Source: Bacteroidales bacterium (GTDB lineage Bacteria > Bacteroidota > Bacteroidia > Bacteroidales > ML635J-15). Taken from it: a stretch of 48,991 nucleotides of DNA. Positions 27,438 to 37,532 of this stretch are shown one piece after another (the first letter of the stretch is position 1; every line of letters begins with the position of its first letter). The DNA lies in contig JAQVOJ010000009.1 of NCBI GenBank assembly GCA_028702675.1, positions 1 to 48,991 on the forward strand, given 5' to 3'. Made by a program: the position numbers and the translations under genes. A model generated the notes under the pieces. That model worked only from the letters and a program-made list of their open reading frames with translations. It was not told the origin of the DNA and made no database searches.

Positions 27438-28361
27438 TTAATCTTGAACTTTTACATTCATTGCTGACAACATATTACCATAAATAGTATTCATGGCAGC
27501 CAAATTTTGACTTAACCTGCCAATCTCGTTACGATAACGCTGTGTATCTGTAGCAGATTCTTTTAGGTTATCCATAATTTCATCTAAACCTGAATACAAT
27601 TTTTTACTAGCTTCAAGATGTTCGTTTGTACCTTGTAACTGCATTTCGTACACGGCATTCAAAGCAGTAAGATTTTTTGTCATAGTTTCAAGCTGTTCAG
27701 CATATGATTTACCACTATCGGTTGTTTTCATATAATCTTGATTCAAAGATTCTGTCATTTTTGAATAAGATTCTGCCAATGTTTTACCAGATGATCCAAC
27801 CATTTCGGCTGATTCATTATAAGTACGACAAAGCTGTTCGGCAGACTGATTTAATCTTGAAGCAGATTCACCATAAACGTCGGCAAATTGAGCAACTTTT
27901 TGCGATGCATTTTCAAAATTTGCAACATAATTATTTGTAGCAATAGTAGCACCAGAAACATCATTTAATTGTGATGCTGTTTCGCTCATATTTTTAAGAC
28001 CATTTCCAAGCTTTTCAAATAACTCAGGAGTAATTTCTGCATTTTCAATTAAGGCATCAAATTTTTCCAAAGCAGATTTTTTCGAACTTACGGCAGATTT
28101 TTTATCCACCACGAAGTCTTCAACACCGGCTAGTTCGGGATAAACTAAACTCCAATCCACTTCTTCGTGTGGAGGCTCAAATGCAGACAAGAAAAAGATA
28201 ATAGCCTCTGTAATAAGACCAATAAATAGCATTGTTGTAGCTCCCGGCAGGTGTTCAATTTTAAAGAGAGCACCCAATAGTACAATTGCTGCACCCCATC
28301 CATAGACAAAACCCATTGCTTTTTTATAGGTTTTGCTTCTTACAAATTCGCTTAGATTCAT
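27438..28361 (-). CDS. gldL: T9SS/gliding motor protein GldL (PorL)
   Basis: 307 aa. Two membrane helices (about 15-36 and 42-62). The second contains Glu52 in LITEAIIFFLSAFEPP, the position of the membrane glutamate that is important for proton use in Flavobacterium GldL. A long cytoplasmic, coiled-coil-like C-terminus (about 100-300) is rich in SYAEQLETM and ASRLNQSAEQL-type heptads. Five GldL surround two GldM to form the inner-membrane motor. Starts 60 bp after gldK stop. Confidence 0.95.
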   Translation of the reverse strand: MNLSEFVRSKTYKKAMGFVYGWGAAIVLLGALFKIEHLPGATTMLFIGLITEAIIFFLSAFEPPHEEVDWSLVYPELAGVEDFVVDKKSAVSSKKSALEKFDALIENAEITPELFEKLGNGLKNMSETASQLNDVSGATIATNNYVANFENASQKVAQFADVYGESASRLNQSAEQLCRTYNESAEMVGSSGKTLAESYSKMTESLNQDYMKTTDSGKSYAEQLETMTKNLTALNAVYEMQLQGTNEHLEASKKLYSGLDEIMDNLKESATDTQRYRNEIGRLSQNLAAMNTIYGNMLSAMNVKVQD

Positions 28362-28421
28362 AATTGCTTTTAAATTTTAGATGTTAATAATTTAATAATC
28401 TCCTAATATACTATTTTAAAA

Positions 28422-30086
28422 TTAATAGACTTGTGAATATGAAGTTCCTTCCTCTCTAGAACGCCCTAAATAAGTTCTAACATTTCTAAATCCGATATAA
28501 GATTTTGCCGTATCTTGATATTCGAAAGTTCTTGTGCCATTTTGCATATATACAGCTACATCTTTCCAAGATCCTCCTCTTATAACTTTGCGTTTTAATG
28601 CAGGTGGATCGTCAGGATGCGCATAATATTGATAATCGGGATTTAAATCGTGAGTAAAACTATAAGCAGCTTCGTCAAATGCATTTCTTGTCCATTCTGC
28701 AACATTACCTGCCATGTCGTACAATCCCCATTCGTTTGGATCATAAGCAGCTACCATAAGTGTTTGAGTACCACCATCATCAGAATAATTTCCTCGCATA
28801 GGTTTAAAGTTTGCAATAAAACAACCAATATCATTTCTGGAATATAAACTACCCCATGGATACATTGATAAATCGAGACCTCCGCGTGCAGCATATTCCC
28901 ATTCAGATTCTGTTGGCAAACGATATTCATTCAGATAATAATCGCGTGTATCTCTTTGATAAGAATTTTTATAATTTGAACGCCAAACGCTAAAAGCATT
29001 GGCCTGTTTCCAGTTTACCCCAACAACCGGATAATGGTCGTAAGCGGGATGCCAAAAGTACATTTTTGTCATTGGTTCATTATAACTATATGTGTAATCA
29101 CTCATCCAGCATAATGTATCAGGATATATATGTACTTTTTCGTGCATTAAATAATCGTATCTAGTACTAATTTCTCTATCTGAATAGTTATCCCATGGTT
29201 TATCTTTATCAAGGGTTTCACGATCTTTTACAGTTCCATCATATTCACCTGTTTCAGGATTAAAGTGTCGTCCTATTCTTAAACCATGATCTTGCTCTCT
29301 ATCGAAAGTTCTTACAACATCTTGATCCACTTTATTCCTTGATTCTTCACGAAAAGTATGTTTTTTTGCAGCCTGTTTATGGTCAACCCACCAATACTCA
29401 TAAAACAAAGCATCGGTATTTAAATCTATTGTACGATAAAAATGGAAAGCATCTCCTGGAGCATGAGTAAAGAGCGATTGATTCATATCTTTACGCTGGT
29501 TAGGGTCTTCTGTTTTTCTAGCATCCAAATGATTAGGAATTTTATTTTCGACTAAATATATTTTTTGCTTTGTATCGGCATAATCTAAAGGCGCATTCCA
29601 CTTTAAGTAATGATAATTTTCTTCTTGCTCGAAAGAAAAACCGACAGTTTCCTCAAAGAAAGCTACGACTTCTTGTCCATGTTTAGCTTCCATCTCTTCA
29701 ATTCCAATATAAAATTGGTCGCTAGTATAACCTATAGTTTGTTCTAAGTCCATATTGCCCATACTGGCATCATTTGCCAAAGTAGTAAGTGCCAATGAAT
29801 CTCTTACCCAATAAACAAACTGTCGATATTCAGCATTAGTAATTTCGGTTTCATCCATCCAAAAACCTTGAATAGTAACAGTTTTTGAAGTAGCTGTCAT
29901 CGCATTAGGGACATCTTGATCGCTTGGTCCCATTTGATATGTACCAGGAGGGACAAAGAGCATTCCAAACGGATCAGGAGTGTACCATGTTTTTCTGGTT
30001 ACTCCGGTTAAATCTCCGCTTCCGTAGTATCCGCAACTACTTATGAAGACTGTTATGACTAGAACGATGATGAGTAACTTTCTCAT
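28422..30086 (-). CDS. gldK: T9SS/gliding lipoprotein GldK (PorK)
   Basis: 554 aa. Lipobox FISSC (Cys18). The body is a formylglycine-generating-enzyme (SUMF1)-like fold: PPGTYQMGPSD, ITNAEYRQFVYW, VVGVNWKQANAFSVWR, RLPTESEWEYAARGG, YDMAGNVAEWTRNAF, RGGSWKDVAVYM and IGFRNVRTY. GldK is an outer-membrane-anchored ring component with GldN, not an active sulfatase modifier. It follows porP/sprF by 56 bp in the conserved order. Confidence 0.95.
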   Translation of the reverse strand: MRKLLIIVLVITVFISSCGYYGSGDLTGVTRKTWYTPDPFGMLFVPPGTYQMGPSDQDVPNAMTATSKTVTIQGFWMDETEITNAEYRQFVYWVRDSLALTTLANDASMGNMDLEQTIGYTSDQFYIGIEEMEAKHGQEVVAFFEETVGFSFEQEENYHYLKWNAPLDYADTKQKIYLVENKIPNHLDARKTEDPNQRKDMNQSLFTHAPGDAFHFYRTIDLNTDALFYEYWWVDHKQAAKKHTFREESRNKVDQDVVRTFDREQDHGLRIGRHFNPETGEYDGTVKDRETLDKDKPWDNYSDREISTRYDYLMHEKVHIYPDTLCWMSDYTYSYNEPMTKMYFWHPAYDHYPVVGVNWKQANAFSVWRSNYKNSYQRDTRDYYLNEYRLPTESEWEYAARGGLDLSMYPWGSLYSRNDIGCFIANFKPMRGNYSDDGGTQTLMVAAYDPNEWGLYDMAGNVAEWTRNAFDEAAYSFTHDLNPDYQYYAHPDDPPALKRKVIRGGSWKDVAVYMQNGTRTFEYQDTAKSYIGFRNVRTYLGRSREEGTSYSQVY

Positions 30087-30142
30087 AATATTTGTTATTT
30101 GTAAGCGACTATTTTCATTTTTACGTAAAATCTAATAAAAGG

Positions 30143-31087
30143 TTACAATCTGCGTACACTTCTATATCGACCAGGACCTCCACCGCCATCGATTCCGAAG
30201 CAAAAACGAACCATCAGTTCGTGTGAACCGCTGGAATACTTACCAAGTGGTGAAAGATCGATATCGTAAGAGTATCCAAAGCTAAGTCCATTCATTAGAT
30301 GCATACCTACCATCGGGCTTATAGCATCATCAAAACGATAGCTTATTCCTCCCCATAATCTTTTATTATATATAATTTGTCCATTAATTGTAAATTGTGT
30401 TGTTGCACCATCTAATTGAATTAAAGTTGAAGGTTTAACTTCGAATACAGGATTAGGCAATTGATAAACATAAGCTCCGGTAATATAATAATGTCTTCTT
30501 ATATAACTAGGTTTTTCGATATCAAAATTAATTTGTGGTTGCAACAAATGGGTTGCTGAAATACCTGCATAAAAATTTTCCATGCGATAAAAAGCTCCAA
30601 ATCCCATATCGAATGCGATTTTACTTTCCATGTGTGGGATATTAGGGTCGCTGTATATTGTTCCTCCATCTAATGATTCGGGTGTAATCCAATCGCCGTC
30701 AATTGAACGATTTATAATACCAAGATTAACACCAATTCCTAATTTCCCGTATCCTACTTCAAGTCTGTAAGCATATGCTAGATTAAAATAGAAATCTTTT
30801 TGGAAACCTATAATATCTTGCATAAAGTTTAATCCAACGGCACTACTAATTGCATTTATGGGCATATCGGCATTAAAAACTGTTGTCATTGGTCTTCCTT
30901 CAGGGAAGCCGACAAAATCTTGCCTATGAACGGATGACACACATATAGCATCATTACTACCTGCATAAGCGGGATTATAGGTTAACTGGCTAAATTCAAA
31001 CAAACTAAAATGTGGATCATTTTGTGCATATGTTAAACTTATGCTAAACAGTAAAGCCAGTAGTAGTATTAATCTCCTCATAATCAA
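30143..31087 (-). CDS. porP: PorP/SprF-family outer-membrane protein
   Basis: 314 aa. Signal peptide 1-21 (TYAQ), then the family start NDPHFSLFEFSQLTYNPAYAGSNDAICVSSVHRQDFVGFPEGRP. Beta-barrel strands follow throughout (AYAYRLEVGYGKLGIGVNLGI, MHLMNGLSFGYSYDIDLSPLG) to a C-terminal aromatic-rich strand. SprF/PorP proteins are 14-strand barrels that bind type B substrates and stay on the cell surface as anchors. That fits with the type B-tagged proteins of this window. First gene of the T9SS cluster. Confidence 0.93.
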   Translation of the reverse strand: MIMRRLILLLALLFSISLTYAQNDPHFSLFEFSQLTYNPAYAGSNDAICVSSVHRQDFVGFPEGRPMTTVFNADMPINAISSAVGLNFMQDIIGFQKDFYFNLAYAYRLEVGYGKLGIGVNLGIINRSIDGDWITPESLDGGTIYSDPNIPHMESKIAFDMGFGAFYRMENFYAGISATHLLQPQINFDIEKPSYIRRHYYITGAYVYQLPNPVFEVKPSTLIQLDGATTQFTINGQIIYNKRLWGGISYRFDDAISPMVGMHLMNGLSFGYSYDIDLSPLGKYSSGSHELMVRFCFGIDGGGGPGRYRSVRRL

Positions 31088-31410
31088 ATTATTAATTCCT
31101 TTTATCTATACCCAACCTTAATCTCAATCGGTAAAGTAAATATATTTAAATCTAATTTCCAAATTTTATCAACATTTTTTTGTTAATAACAATACAAATT
31201 GTTAATAAGTCAAAACAAAAAATCAGCATTAAAACTGTTAATCCATTCAATGAACTGCGAAATTTACATAAAAAAAAATTTAAAACAAATCATTTTAAGA
31301 ATTTAATTATCTTATCACAGTTAATATAACGCAATATTAATAAAAATTATTATTATAAAAAATATGTAAACAGAAATAACGATAATTTTTAATTACCATT
31401 TGCACTAATT
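31088..31410. other. Intergenic region upstream of porP-gldKLMN
   Basis: 323 bp, very AT-rich, no ORF worth reporting. On the minus strand TTG-N21-TAAAATTTG occurs in 31200-31160, a loose match to the Bacteroidota promoter with one extra base in the -7 box. This is a candidate promoter for the T9SS operon. Two short TTGTTAATAA direct repeats lie at 31180-31207. No clear terminator for topA was found. Confidence 0.4.
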
Positions 31411-33693
31411 TTATTTATTATTTTTATTATCTATTTTTTTTATAATATCCCAACATTCTTCTAAACTTATGGTAGCAGGATCAATTTTTCGAGGGATTTT
31501 GTAATTTTTATTGTTGTATGAAATATAAGGTCCATATCTTCCTTTTAAAACTTTAAGATTAGGTGCATCTTTAAATTCGCGTGGAAAAAGTTTTTCGTTT
31601 TCTCTTGATTTATTTATAATTTCAATTGCCCTATCATATTCGATTGTGTAGGGGTCGTCGGGTTTTTTTATAGAATAAAACTTTTTATTGTGCCTTATAT
31701 AAGGACCAAATTTTCCAATTGCTACTATTACTTCTTCATTTTCGAATTGGCCAAGATTACGTGGTAAGCGAAACAGTGCAATAGCTTCATCTAATGTAAT
31801 AGTTTCTATGTTTTGCTCCTTTAACAAACTAGCGAATTTTGGTTCTTCTTCGTTTTCGCCAATTTGAACATAAGGTCCGTATCTCCCAACTTTAACAACA
31901 ACCGGTTTTCCGTTTTCTGGATTATTTCCCAAAAGTCTTTCGTATTTTTTTGCAGTTGTATTTTTTAAAGAATCTTCGATTTGACTGATAAATGGCTTAT
32001 AAAAATCATCAATCATCTTAGTCCATTCAGTATTTCCTAATGCGATTTCGTCAAATTCTTTTTCTATTCGTGCCGTAAAATTATAGTTCATTATATTATC
32101 GAAATTATCAATAAGATAATCGTTTACAACCATTCCAATAGATGTTGGGAATAGCTTACCATATTCAGCACCATAGTTTTCCGACTTTAGTCTTTTCTTA
32201 ATTTCATTATTTTCAAGGGTATAAACTTCTACTTCTCTTTTATTACCATTTCTGTCTTCTTTACTAACATATCCACGCTGCTGAACCGTACTAATAGTAG
32301 GGGCATAAGTTGAAGGTCTTCCAATTCCAAGCTCTTCAAGTTTTTTAACTAAACTAGCTTCGGTATATCTAGGAGGATGAGTAGAATATTTTTCTACTGC
32401 TTCAATTTTTTTTGCACTTAAAGCTTGTCCTGCTTTTACGTCAGGCAACATATCGTTAATCTCTTCGATATTTTCGTCATCTTGCGACTCAATATATAGT
32501 TTTAAAAAACCATCAAACTTAATTATTTCACCATTAGCAATAAACTTGTACTTACTATTATTTGTTTTAACAGATATTATAGTTTTTTCAAGTTCAGCGT
32601 CAGCCATTTGAGAAGCTACAGTTCTTTTCCAAATTAATTCGTAAAGTTTCTGTTCTTGTCTAGTTCCTTCAATTGTTTTATTATTAATGAATGTTGGTCT
32701 GATTGCTTCATGAGCTTCTTGTGCTCCTTTGCTCCGTGTTTTATAATTTCTTGATTTATGATATTTTTCGCCAAATTCTTCGGTAATAGACTTTTTCGCA
32801 GTTGACAGTGCTAGATTCGACAGATTAACTGAATCTGTACGCATATAAGTTATGTAACCATGTTCGTAAAGCGTTTGTGCAACTCTCATAGTTTGCGAAA
32901 CAGAGAATTTGAGTTTTCTACTTGCTTCTTGTTGGAGTGTAGAAGTAATGAAAGGAGGAGCAGGGCTTTTTTTGGATGGTTTTTTCTGAACATCTTCAAC
33001 TAAAAACTCTGCATTCTTACACAGTTCAAGAAACTGATAAGCTTCTTTTCCTGTATCAAATTTATAATTTAGCTCTGCTTTAAAAACTTTACCATTGGCG
33101 ATAAAATTTGCAATTACCTTATACTTGCTTACGGATTTAAATTTAATAATTTCCCTTTCGCGTTCAACAATAAGTCTTACTGTAACACTTTGAACCCTGC
33201 CGGCAGAAAGCGAAGGTTTGATTTTACGCCACAATAAAGGCGACAAGTTAAATCCTACTAATCTATCAAGAACTCTACGAGCCTGTTGAGCATTTACAAG
33301 ATTCTTATCAATATTTCTTGGGTTCTCAACAGCCTTTTGGATTGCTTCTTTTGTAATTTCATGAAAAACAATTCTTTTGATTTTATCATCTTTTAAACCT
33401 AATACTTCTTTTAAATGCCAAGAGATAGCTTCTCCTTCGCGGTCTTCATCAGACGCCAACCATACTAATTTAGATTTTGAAGCGAGTTTTTTAAGTTCGG
33501 CAACAATTTTCTTTTTATCTGGTGATATAATGTAATTAGGAGAATAATTTTTATCAACATCTACTCCTAAGTCTTTTTTAGCTAAATCTCTAACATGGCC
33601 AAAACTAGATTTTACAATAAAACTGTCACCAAGGAATTTTTTGATTGTTTTCGCTTTTGCAGGTGACTCAACAATTACAAGGTTTTCTTCCAT
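31411..33693 (-). CDS. topA: DNA topoisomerase I
   Basis: 760 aa from ATG at 33693 (MEENLVIVESPAKAKTI); an in-frame TTG 21 bp upstream is less likely. TOPRIM motifs (VIVESPAKAKTI, LASDEDREGEAI), type IA core (GRVQSVTVRLIVERE), active-site Tyr in HGYITYMRTDSVNLS, and GIGRPSTYAPTISTVQQRGY. Instead of Cys zinc ribbons, the C-terminus has three GRYGPYIxYxxKxY-type repeats (about residues 570-750), which is usual in Bacteroidota. It relaxes negative supercoils. Confidence 0.96.
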   Translation of the reverse strand: MEENLVIVESPAKAKTIKKFLGDSFIVKSSFGHVRDLAKKDLGVDVDKNYSPNYIISPDKKKIVAELKKLASKSKLVWLASDEDREGEAISWHLKEVLGLKDDKIKRIVFHEITKEAIQKAVENPRNIDKNLVNAQQARRVLDRLVGFNLSPLLWRKIKPSLSAGRVQSVTVRLIVEREREIIKFKSVSKYKVIANFIANGKVFKAELNYKFDTGKEAYQFLELCKNAEFLVEDVQKKPSKKSPAPPFITSTLQQEASRKLKFSVSQTMRVAQTLYEHGYITYMRTDSVNLSNLALSTAKKSITEEFGEKYHKSRNYKTRSKGAQEAHEAIRPTFINNKTIEGTRQEQKLYELIWKRTVASQMADAELEKTIISVKTNNSKYKFIANGEIIKFDGFLKLYIESQDDENIEEINDMLPDVKAGQALSAKKIEAVEKYSTHPPRYTEASLVKKLEELGIGRPSTYAPTISTVQQRGYVSKEDRNGNKREVEVYTLENNEIKKRLKSENYGAEYGKLFPTSIGMVVNDYLIDNFDNIMNYNFTARIEKEFDEIALGNTEWTKMIDDFYKPFISQIEDSLKNTTAKKYERLLGNNPENGKPVVVKVGRYGPYVQIGENEEEPKFASLLKEQNIETITLDEAIALFRLPRNLGQFENEEVIVAIGKFGPYIRHNKKFYSIKKPDDPYTIEYDRAIEIINKSRENEKLFPREFKDAPNLKVLKGRYGPYISYNNKNYKIPRKIDPATISLEECWDIIKKIDNKNNK

Positions 33694-33805
33694 ACGAATA
33701 AAATAATTTAACAAACTGCGGTTAAAAAAATGATTGGTGCAAAATAAGGAAATTCAAACAGTAACTTCAAAATTATTATTTAAATTTACGGCCAAAGCAA
33801 TTAAT

Positions 33806-36172
33806 ATGAGTACACAAGATCATCAATCAAAGCCTACTAAGTCAAAGGATTCAGCTAATAAAGAAAAAAAAACATATTCAAAAAAATTTAAATGGATATT
33901 TTCAATTCTATTTTGGCTTGTATATTTATTTATATTAGGAGGTATTTCATTTTATTTTGTCTCGATAAGTCAGGGTAAAAGAGGTTTTATCCCTAGTTTT
34001 GAACAGCTTGACAATCCTGAGAACAATATAGCAACACAAATAATTTCGTCTGACCATGTTATTTTAGGGACATATTTTAGAGAAAACAGAGTAATTACAA
34101 ACTACGATGACCTATCTCCACATTTAATAAATGCACTTATTGCTACCGAGGATATTAGGTTTTATAAACATAGTGGGATAGATTTTAAAGGATTAATTCG
34201 TGGAATGGTTTATATGGGTAAACGTGGTGGAGCAAGTACTATTACGCAGCAATTAGCTAAACTATTATATCATGAGCCAACTTCTTCGGTACCAGAGAGG
34301 ATAAAGCAAAAACTTAACGAATGGGTTATAGCGGTAAAACTTGAAAAGAGATATACAAAAGAGAAAATAATTGAAATGTATTTTAATCGGTTCGATTTTT
34401 TGAACTTAGCAGTAGGAATTGAATCAGCAGCAAAAGTATATTTTAATACTACACCTGATTCGCTAACCGAAATACAATCAGCTATGTTAGTTGGGATGGC
34501 ACAAAACCCTTCTCTTTTTAATCCTCTACGCCGCCCCGAAGAAACAAAAGAAAGAAGAAATATTGTATTATCTCAGATGAAAAAATATGGCTATGTTGAT
34601 GCTGAAATATATGACAGTCTTGTAGAAATGCCATTGGGTATAAAATTTCAAAAAGTAGATCATAATATCGGAAGTGCCACCTATTTTAGGGAATTTTTAC
34701 GTTTATGGCTTACGGCATCAAAACCCAAACTAAATAATTACATAGATAAAAGACAATATGTAGAAGATAGTATCAATTGGGTTGAAGACCCTTCATACGG
34801 ATGGTGTAACAAAAACAATAAACCTGACGGTAGCCCTTATGATATTTATAGTGATGGACTAAAAATCTACACTACTATAAACAGTAGGATGCAAAAATAT
34901 GCAGAAGAAGCTGTAAGTACGCATTTGGGAACATACTTACAAGATGAGTTTTACAAAGATCAGAAAGGGAGGGCTAAAGCTCCATTTTCAAATGATTTAA
35001 CATACGAGCAGATAAATACTATTATGACAAATAGTATGAAAAGATGTGAAAGATACCGTGTGCATAAAGCTAATGGTTTAAGCGAAGACAGCATAAGAGC
35101 CATTTTTGACAAACCAGTAGAAATGAGAGTTTTTAGTTGGGAAGGCGACATTGATACTGTAATGAGTCCATGGGATTCGATTAGATGGAATAAGTACATT
35201 CAGCATGCAGGTTTTATGTCGATGGAACCACATACAGGTTTTGTCCGTGCTTATGTAGGCGGCATTAATTATCAACATTTTAAATTTGATCAAGTTTCGG
35301 TAAGCAGGCGACAAGTAGGTTCAACATTTAAACCATTTATTTATTGTTTAGCAATGCAAAATGGTTATTCACCTTGCCATAAAGTTCCAAATATCCCAAC
35401 AACCTTTGAGTTACCTGAAGGTTCACCTGAAAAGTTTTACACTCCAAAATTTAGCGAAACAGATAGAGACGGAGAGATGATTACATTAAAATATGGATTA
35501 GCTGGTTCCTTAAATCAGATTTCGGCTTGGGTTTTAAAACAGTTTTCGCCTGAGGCAGTAGTTAGCTTAGTTAAAAAGATGGGAGTTTATAGCCATATTG
35601 ATCCTTATCCTAGTATATGCGTAGGAGCTCCGGAAGTATTATTAAAAGAAATGGTTGCCGGTTATTGTACATTTGCAAATAAAGGTATTTACACAAGACC
35701 TTTGTATATAACCCGTATCGAAGACAAAGAAGGTAATGTTTTAGCAAGCTTTTTGCCCCAACAAAAAGAAGCTATAAGCGCAGAGACAGCATATCTAATG
35801 ATTGAATTAATGAAAGGAGTAGTAGATTTTGGCACAAGCGTAAGAATACGTTATCATTATAAGATGTACAATGAGTTAGCAGGAAAAACAGGTACAACAA
35901 ATAATCATTCAGACGGATGGTTTATTGGTATAGCACCTGAGCTTGTAAGTGGAGCTTGGGTTGGTGCCGAAGAAAGAAGCATTCATTTTAGGTATATTAA
36001 TTTAGGTCAAGGTGCTGTTATGGCATTACCTATTTGGGCAATATATATGCAAAAGGTATATGCAGACGAATCTTTGCCTTATTCTGATTCAGCACGATTT
36101 GAACGACCTAAGAAACTAAGTGTTGAGATAGATTGTGACGCTTACGAAAGGCAAAACCAAAGTATATTCTAA
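33806..36172 (+). CDS. mrcA: Class A penicillin-binding protein (PBP1A-like)
   Basis: 788 aa from the ATG at 33806 (MSTQDHQSKPTKS). The frame is open 72 bp further to a TTG, but the ATG better fits a short basic cytoplasmic tail followed by a helix (about 27-50). GT51 motifs EDIRFYKHSGIDFKGLIRG and GGASTITQQLAKLLY; transpeptidase STFK in RRQVGSTFKPFIY, SLN motif in AGSLNQIS, and KTG in AGKTGTTNNHSDGWF. Bifunctional peptidoglycan synthase in the inner membrane/periplasm. Stop overlaps the convergent radA stop by 4 bp. Confidence 0.93.
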   Translation: MSTQDHQSKPTKSKDSANKEKKTYSKKFKWIFSILFWLVYLFILGGISFYFVSISQGKRGFIPSFEQLDNPENNIATQIISSDHVILGTYFRENRVITNYDDLSPHLINALIATEDIRFYKHSGIDFKGLIRGMVYMGKRGGASTITQQLAKLLYHEPTSSVPERIKQKLNEWVIAVKLEKRYTKEKIIEMYFNRFDFLNLAVGIESAAKVYFNTTPDSLTEIQSAMLVGMAQNPSLFNPLRRPEETKERRNIVLSQMKKYGYVDAEIYDSLVEMPLGIKFQKVDHNIGSATYFREFLRLWLTASKPKLNNYIDKRQYVEDSINWVEDPSYGWCNKNNKPDGSPYDIYSDGLKIYTTINSRMQKYAEEAVSTHLGTYLQDEFYKDQKGRAKAPFSNDLTYEQINTIMTNSMKRCERYRVHKANGLSEDSIRAIFDKPVEMRVFSWEGDIDTVMSPWDSIRWNKYIQHAGFMSMEPHTGFVRAYVGGINYQHFKFDQVSVSRRQVGSTFKPFIYCLAMQNGYSPCHKVPNIPTTFELPEGSPEKFYTPKFSETDRDGEMITLKYGLAGSLNQISAWVLKQFSPEAVVSLVKKMGVYSHIDPYPSICVGAPEVLLKEMVAGYCTFANKGIYTRPLYITRIEDKEGNVLASFLPQQKEAISAETAYLMIELMKGVVDFGTSVRIRYHYKMYNELAGKTGTTNNHSDGWFIGIAPELVSGAWVGAEERSIHFRYINLGQGAVMALPIWAIYMQKVYADESLPYSDSARFERPKKLSVEIDCDAYERQNQSIF

Positions 36173-37527
36173 TCAAAAAGCAAGGGACTTAAATTATTAA
36201 CTTTTTCAATTTTAAGAATATTGAAATCTTTTTCGTTTTTAATGCTTGTTTTTTGGAATTTGCTAATAAATACTTTATTAAAACCCATTCTTTTAACTTC
36301 TAATAATCTTTGGTCGATATTAGGTACAGGTCTTATTTGACCTGACAAGCTTACTTCCCCCATTAAACAAGTATTTCTATGTATAACTTTATCAAAAACT
36401 GATGATAATAATGCAGCAATAACAGCTAGATCTACACCTGTATCGTTTACTTTAATTCCACCTGCAATATTTAAAAATACATCTTTTTGACCTAGTCTTA
36501 TCCCTAATCTTTTTTCTACAACAGCTAATAACATGTGTAATCTTCTAATATCGAAGCCAGTAGCTGTACGTTGTGGAGCGCTATATACTGATGTAGTTGC
36601 CAGAGCTTGAATTTCCAGCATAAGAGTACGAGCTCCTTCGTTCATTGCTGCAATAGCTATACCACTCATATCAGTAATATCATCAGGTAATAGCAACATT
36701 CCCGGGTCAGGTATTTCGTTTAGTCCTGTATTTGTCATTTCGAATACCCCAATTTCGGCAGTAGAACCATATCGATTCTTTTTTGCTCTTAATAGTCTAA
36801 AATAATTATTGTTATCACCCTCAAACTGAATAACAACATCAACAATATGTTCTAGTGCCATGGGTCCTGCAATATTTCCATCTTTATTGATATGTCCGAT
36901 CAATAGAAAACTCAATTGATTTTTCTTAGCATATTCCTGAAAAATTTGTGTACAAGCTCTAACCTGAGAAACTGTACCGGGACTAGAACTTAAATCTTCA
37001 TCAAAAATAGTTTGTATTGAATCAATTATAACCAAATCCGGTTTAGCTTCACAAATACCATCAAGAATTTTATGTATATTAATTTCTGATAATATATATA
37101 TATTACTTTCGGGTTTGCAAATTCTATCTGCCCTCATTTTAATTTGCTCGGGACTTTCCTCTCCTGAAACATATAAAACAGTAGTGTTTGTAAGTTTTAA
37201 AGCCGTTTGTAGAACGAGGGTTGACTTACCGATTCCTGGTTCACCACCCAATAAAACTAAGGAACCTTGAACTATTCCACCTCCTAGTACTCTATTAAGT
37301 TCTGAAAATGGTGCTGTAAGCCTTCCATTTTGTTTTTGCGAAATATTTTCAAGTTTTTTTATACTCCCCGGACTAATTTTGGCGGTTTTTTTAAGGCTTG
37401 CTTTTTCTTGGGTTTCTAACTCCTCTACAAATGAGTTCCAAGAATTACAGCTAGGACATTTACCTATCCATTTTGGGGATTTATAGGCACAATTTTGGCA
37501 AACAAAGACAGTTTTTGTCTTAGCCAT
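36169..37527 (-). CDS. radA: DNA repair protein RadA
   Basis: 452 aa. N-terminal C4 zinc finger (CQNCAYKSPKWIGKCPSC), RecA-like ATPase with Walker A GGEPGIGKST, RadA-specific KNRYG motif (KNRFG in E. coli; Tyr substitution), and C-terminal Lon-protease-like domain (DVFLNIAGGIKVNDTGVDLAV). It drives branch migration during recombination. It follows the lipoprotein gene by 5 bp and shares its promoter. Ends overlapping the convergent pbp gene. Confidence 0.95.
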   Translation of the reverse strand: MAKTKTVFVCQNCAYKSPKWIGKCPSCNSWNSFVEELETQEKASLKKTAKISPGSIKKLENISQKQNGRLTAPFSELNRVLGGGIVQGSLVLLGGEPGIGKSTLVLQTALKLTNTTVLYVSGEESPEQIKMRADRICKPESNIYILSEINIHKILDGICEAKPDLVIIDSIQTIFDEDLSSSPGTVSQVRACTQIFQEYAKKNQLSFLLIGHINKDGNIAGPMALEHIVDVVIQFEGDNNNYFRLLRAKKNRYGSTAEIGVFEMTNTGLNEIPDPGMLLLPDDITDMSGIAIAAMNEGARTLMLEIQALATTSVYSAPQRTATGFDIRRLHMLLAVVEKRLGIRLGQKDVFLNIAGGIKVNDTGVDLAVIAALLSSVFDKVIHRNTCLMGEVSLSGQIRPVPNIDQRLLEVKRMGFNKVFISKFQKTSIKNEKDFNILKIEKVNNLSPLLFD

Positions 37528-37532
37528 ACAAC

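Noticed and set aside
28422..30086. Active formylglycine-generating enzyme
   Set aside because: SUMF1-like fold but lipoprotein signal and position between porP and gldL identify GldK, a structural T9SS subunit.
31180..31210. Replication origin or iteron array from TTGTTAATAA repeats
   Set aside because: Only two copies, simple AT-rich sequence, no DnaA boxes or replication genes nearby.
33694..33714. TTG start of topA
   Set aside because: The ATG at 33693 begins MEENLVIVESPAKAKTI, the expected TopA N-terminus.
33734..33805. TTG start giving a 24-residue longer penicillin-binding protein
   Set aside because: The ATG at 33806 gives a normal short basic tail; the extension has no family similarity.
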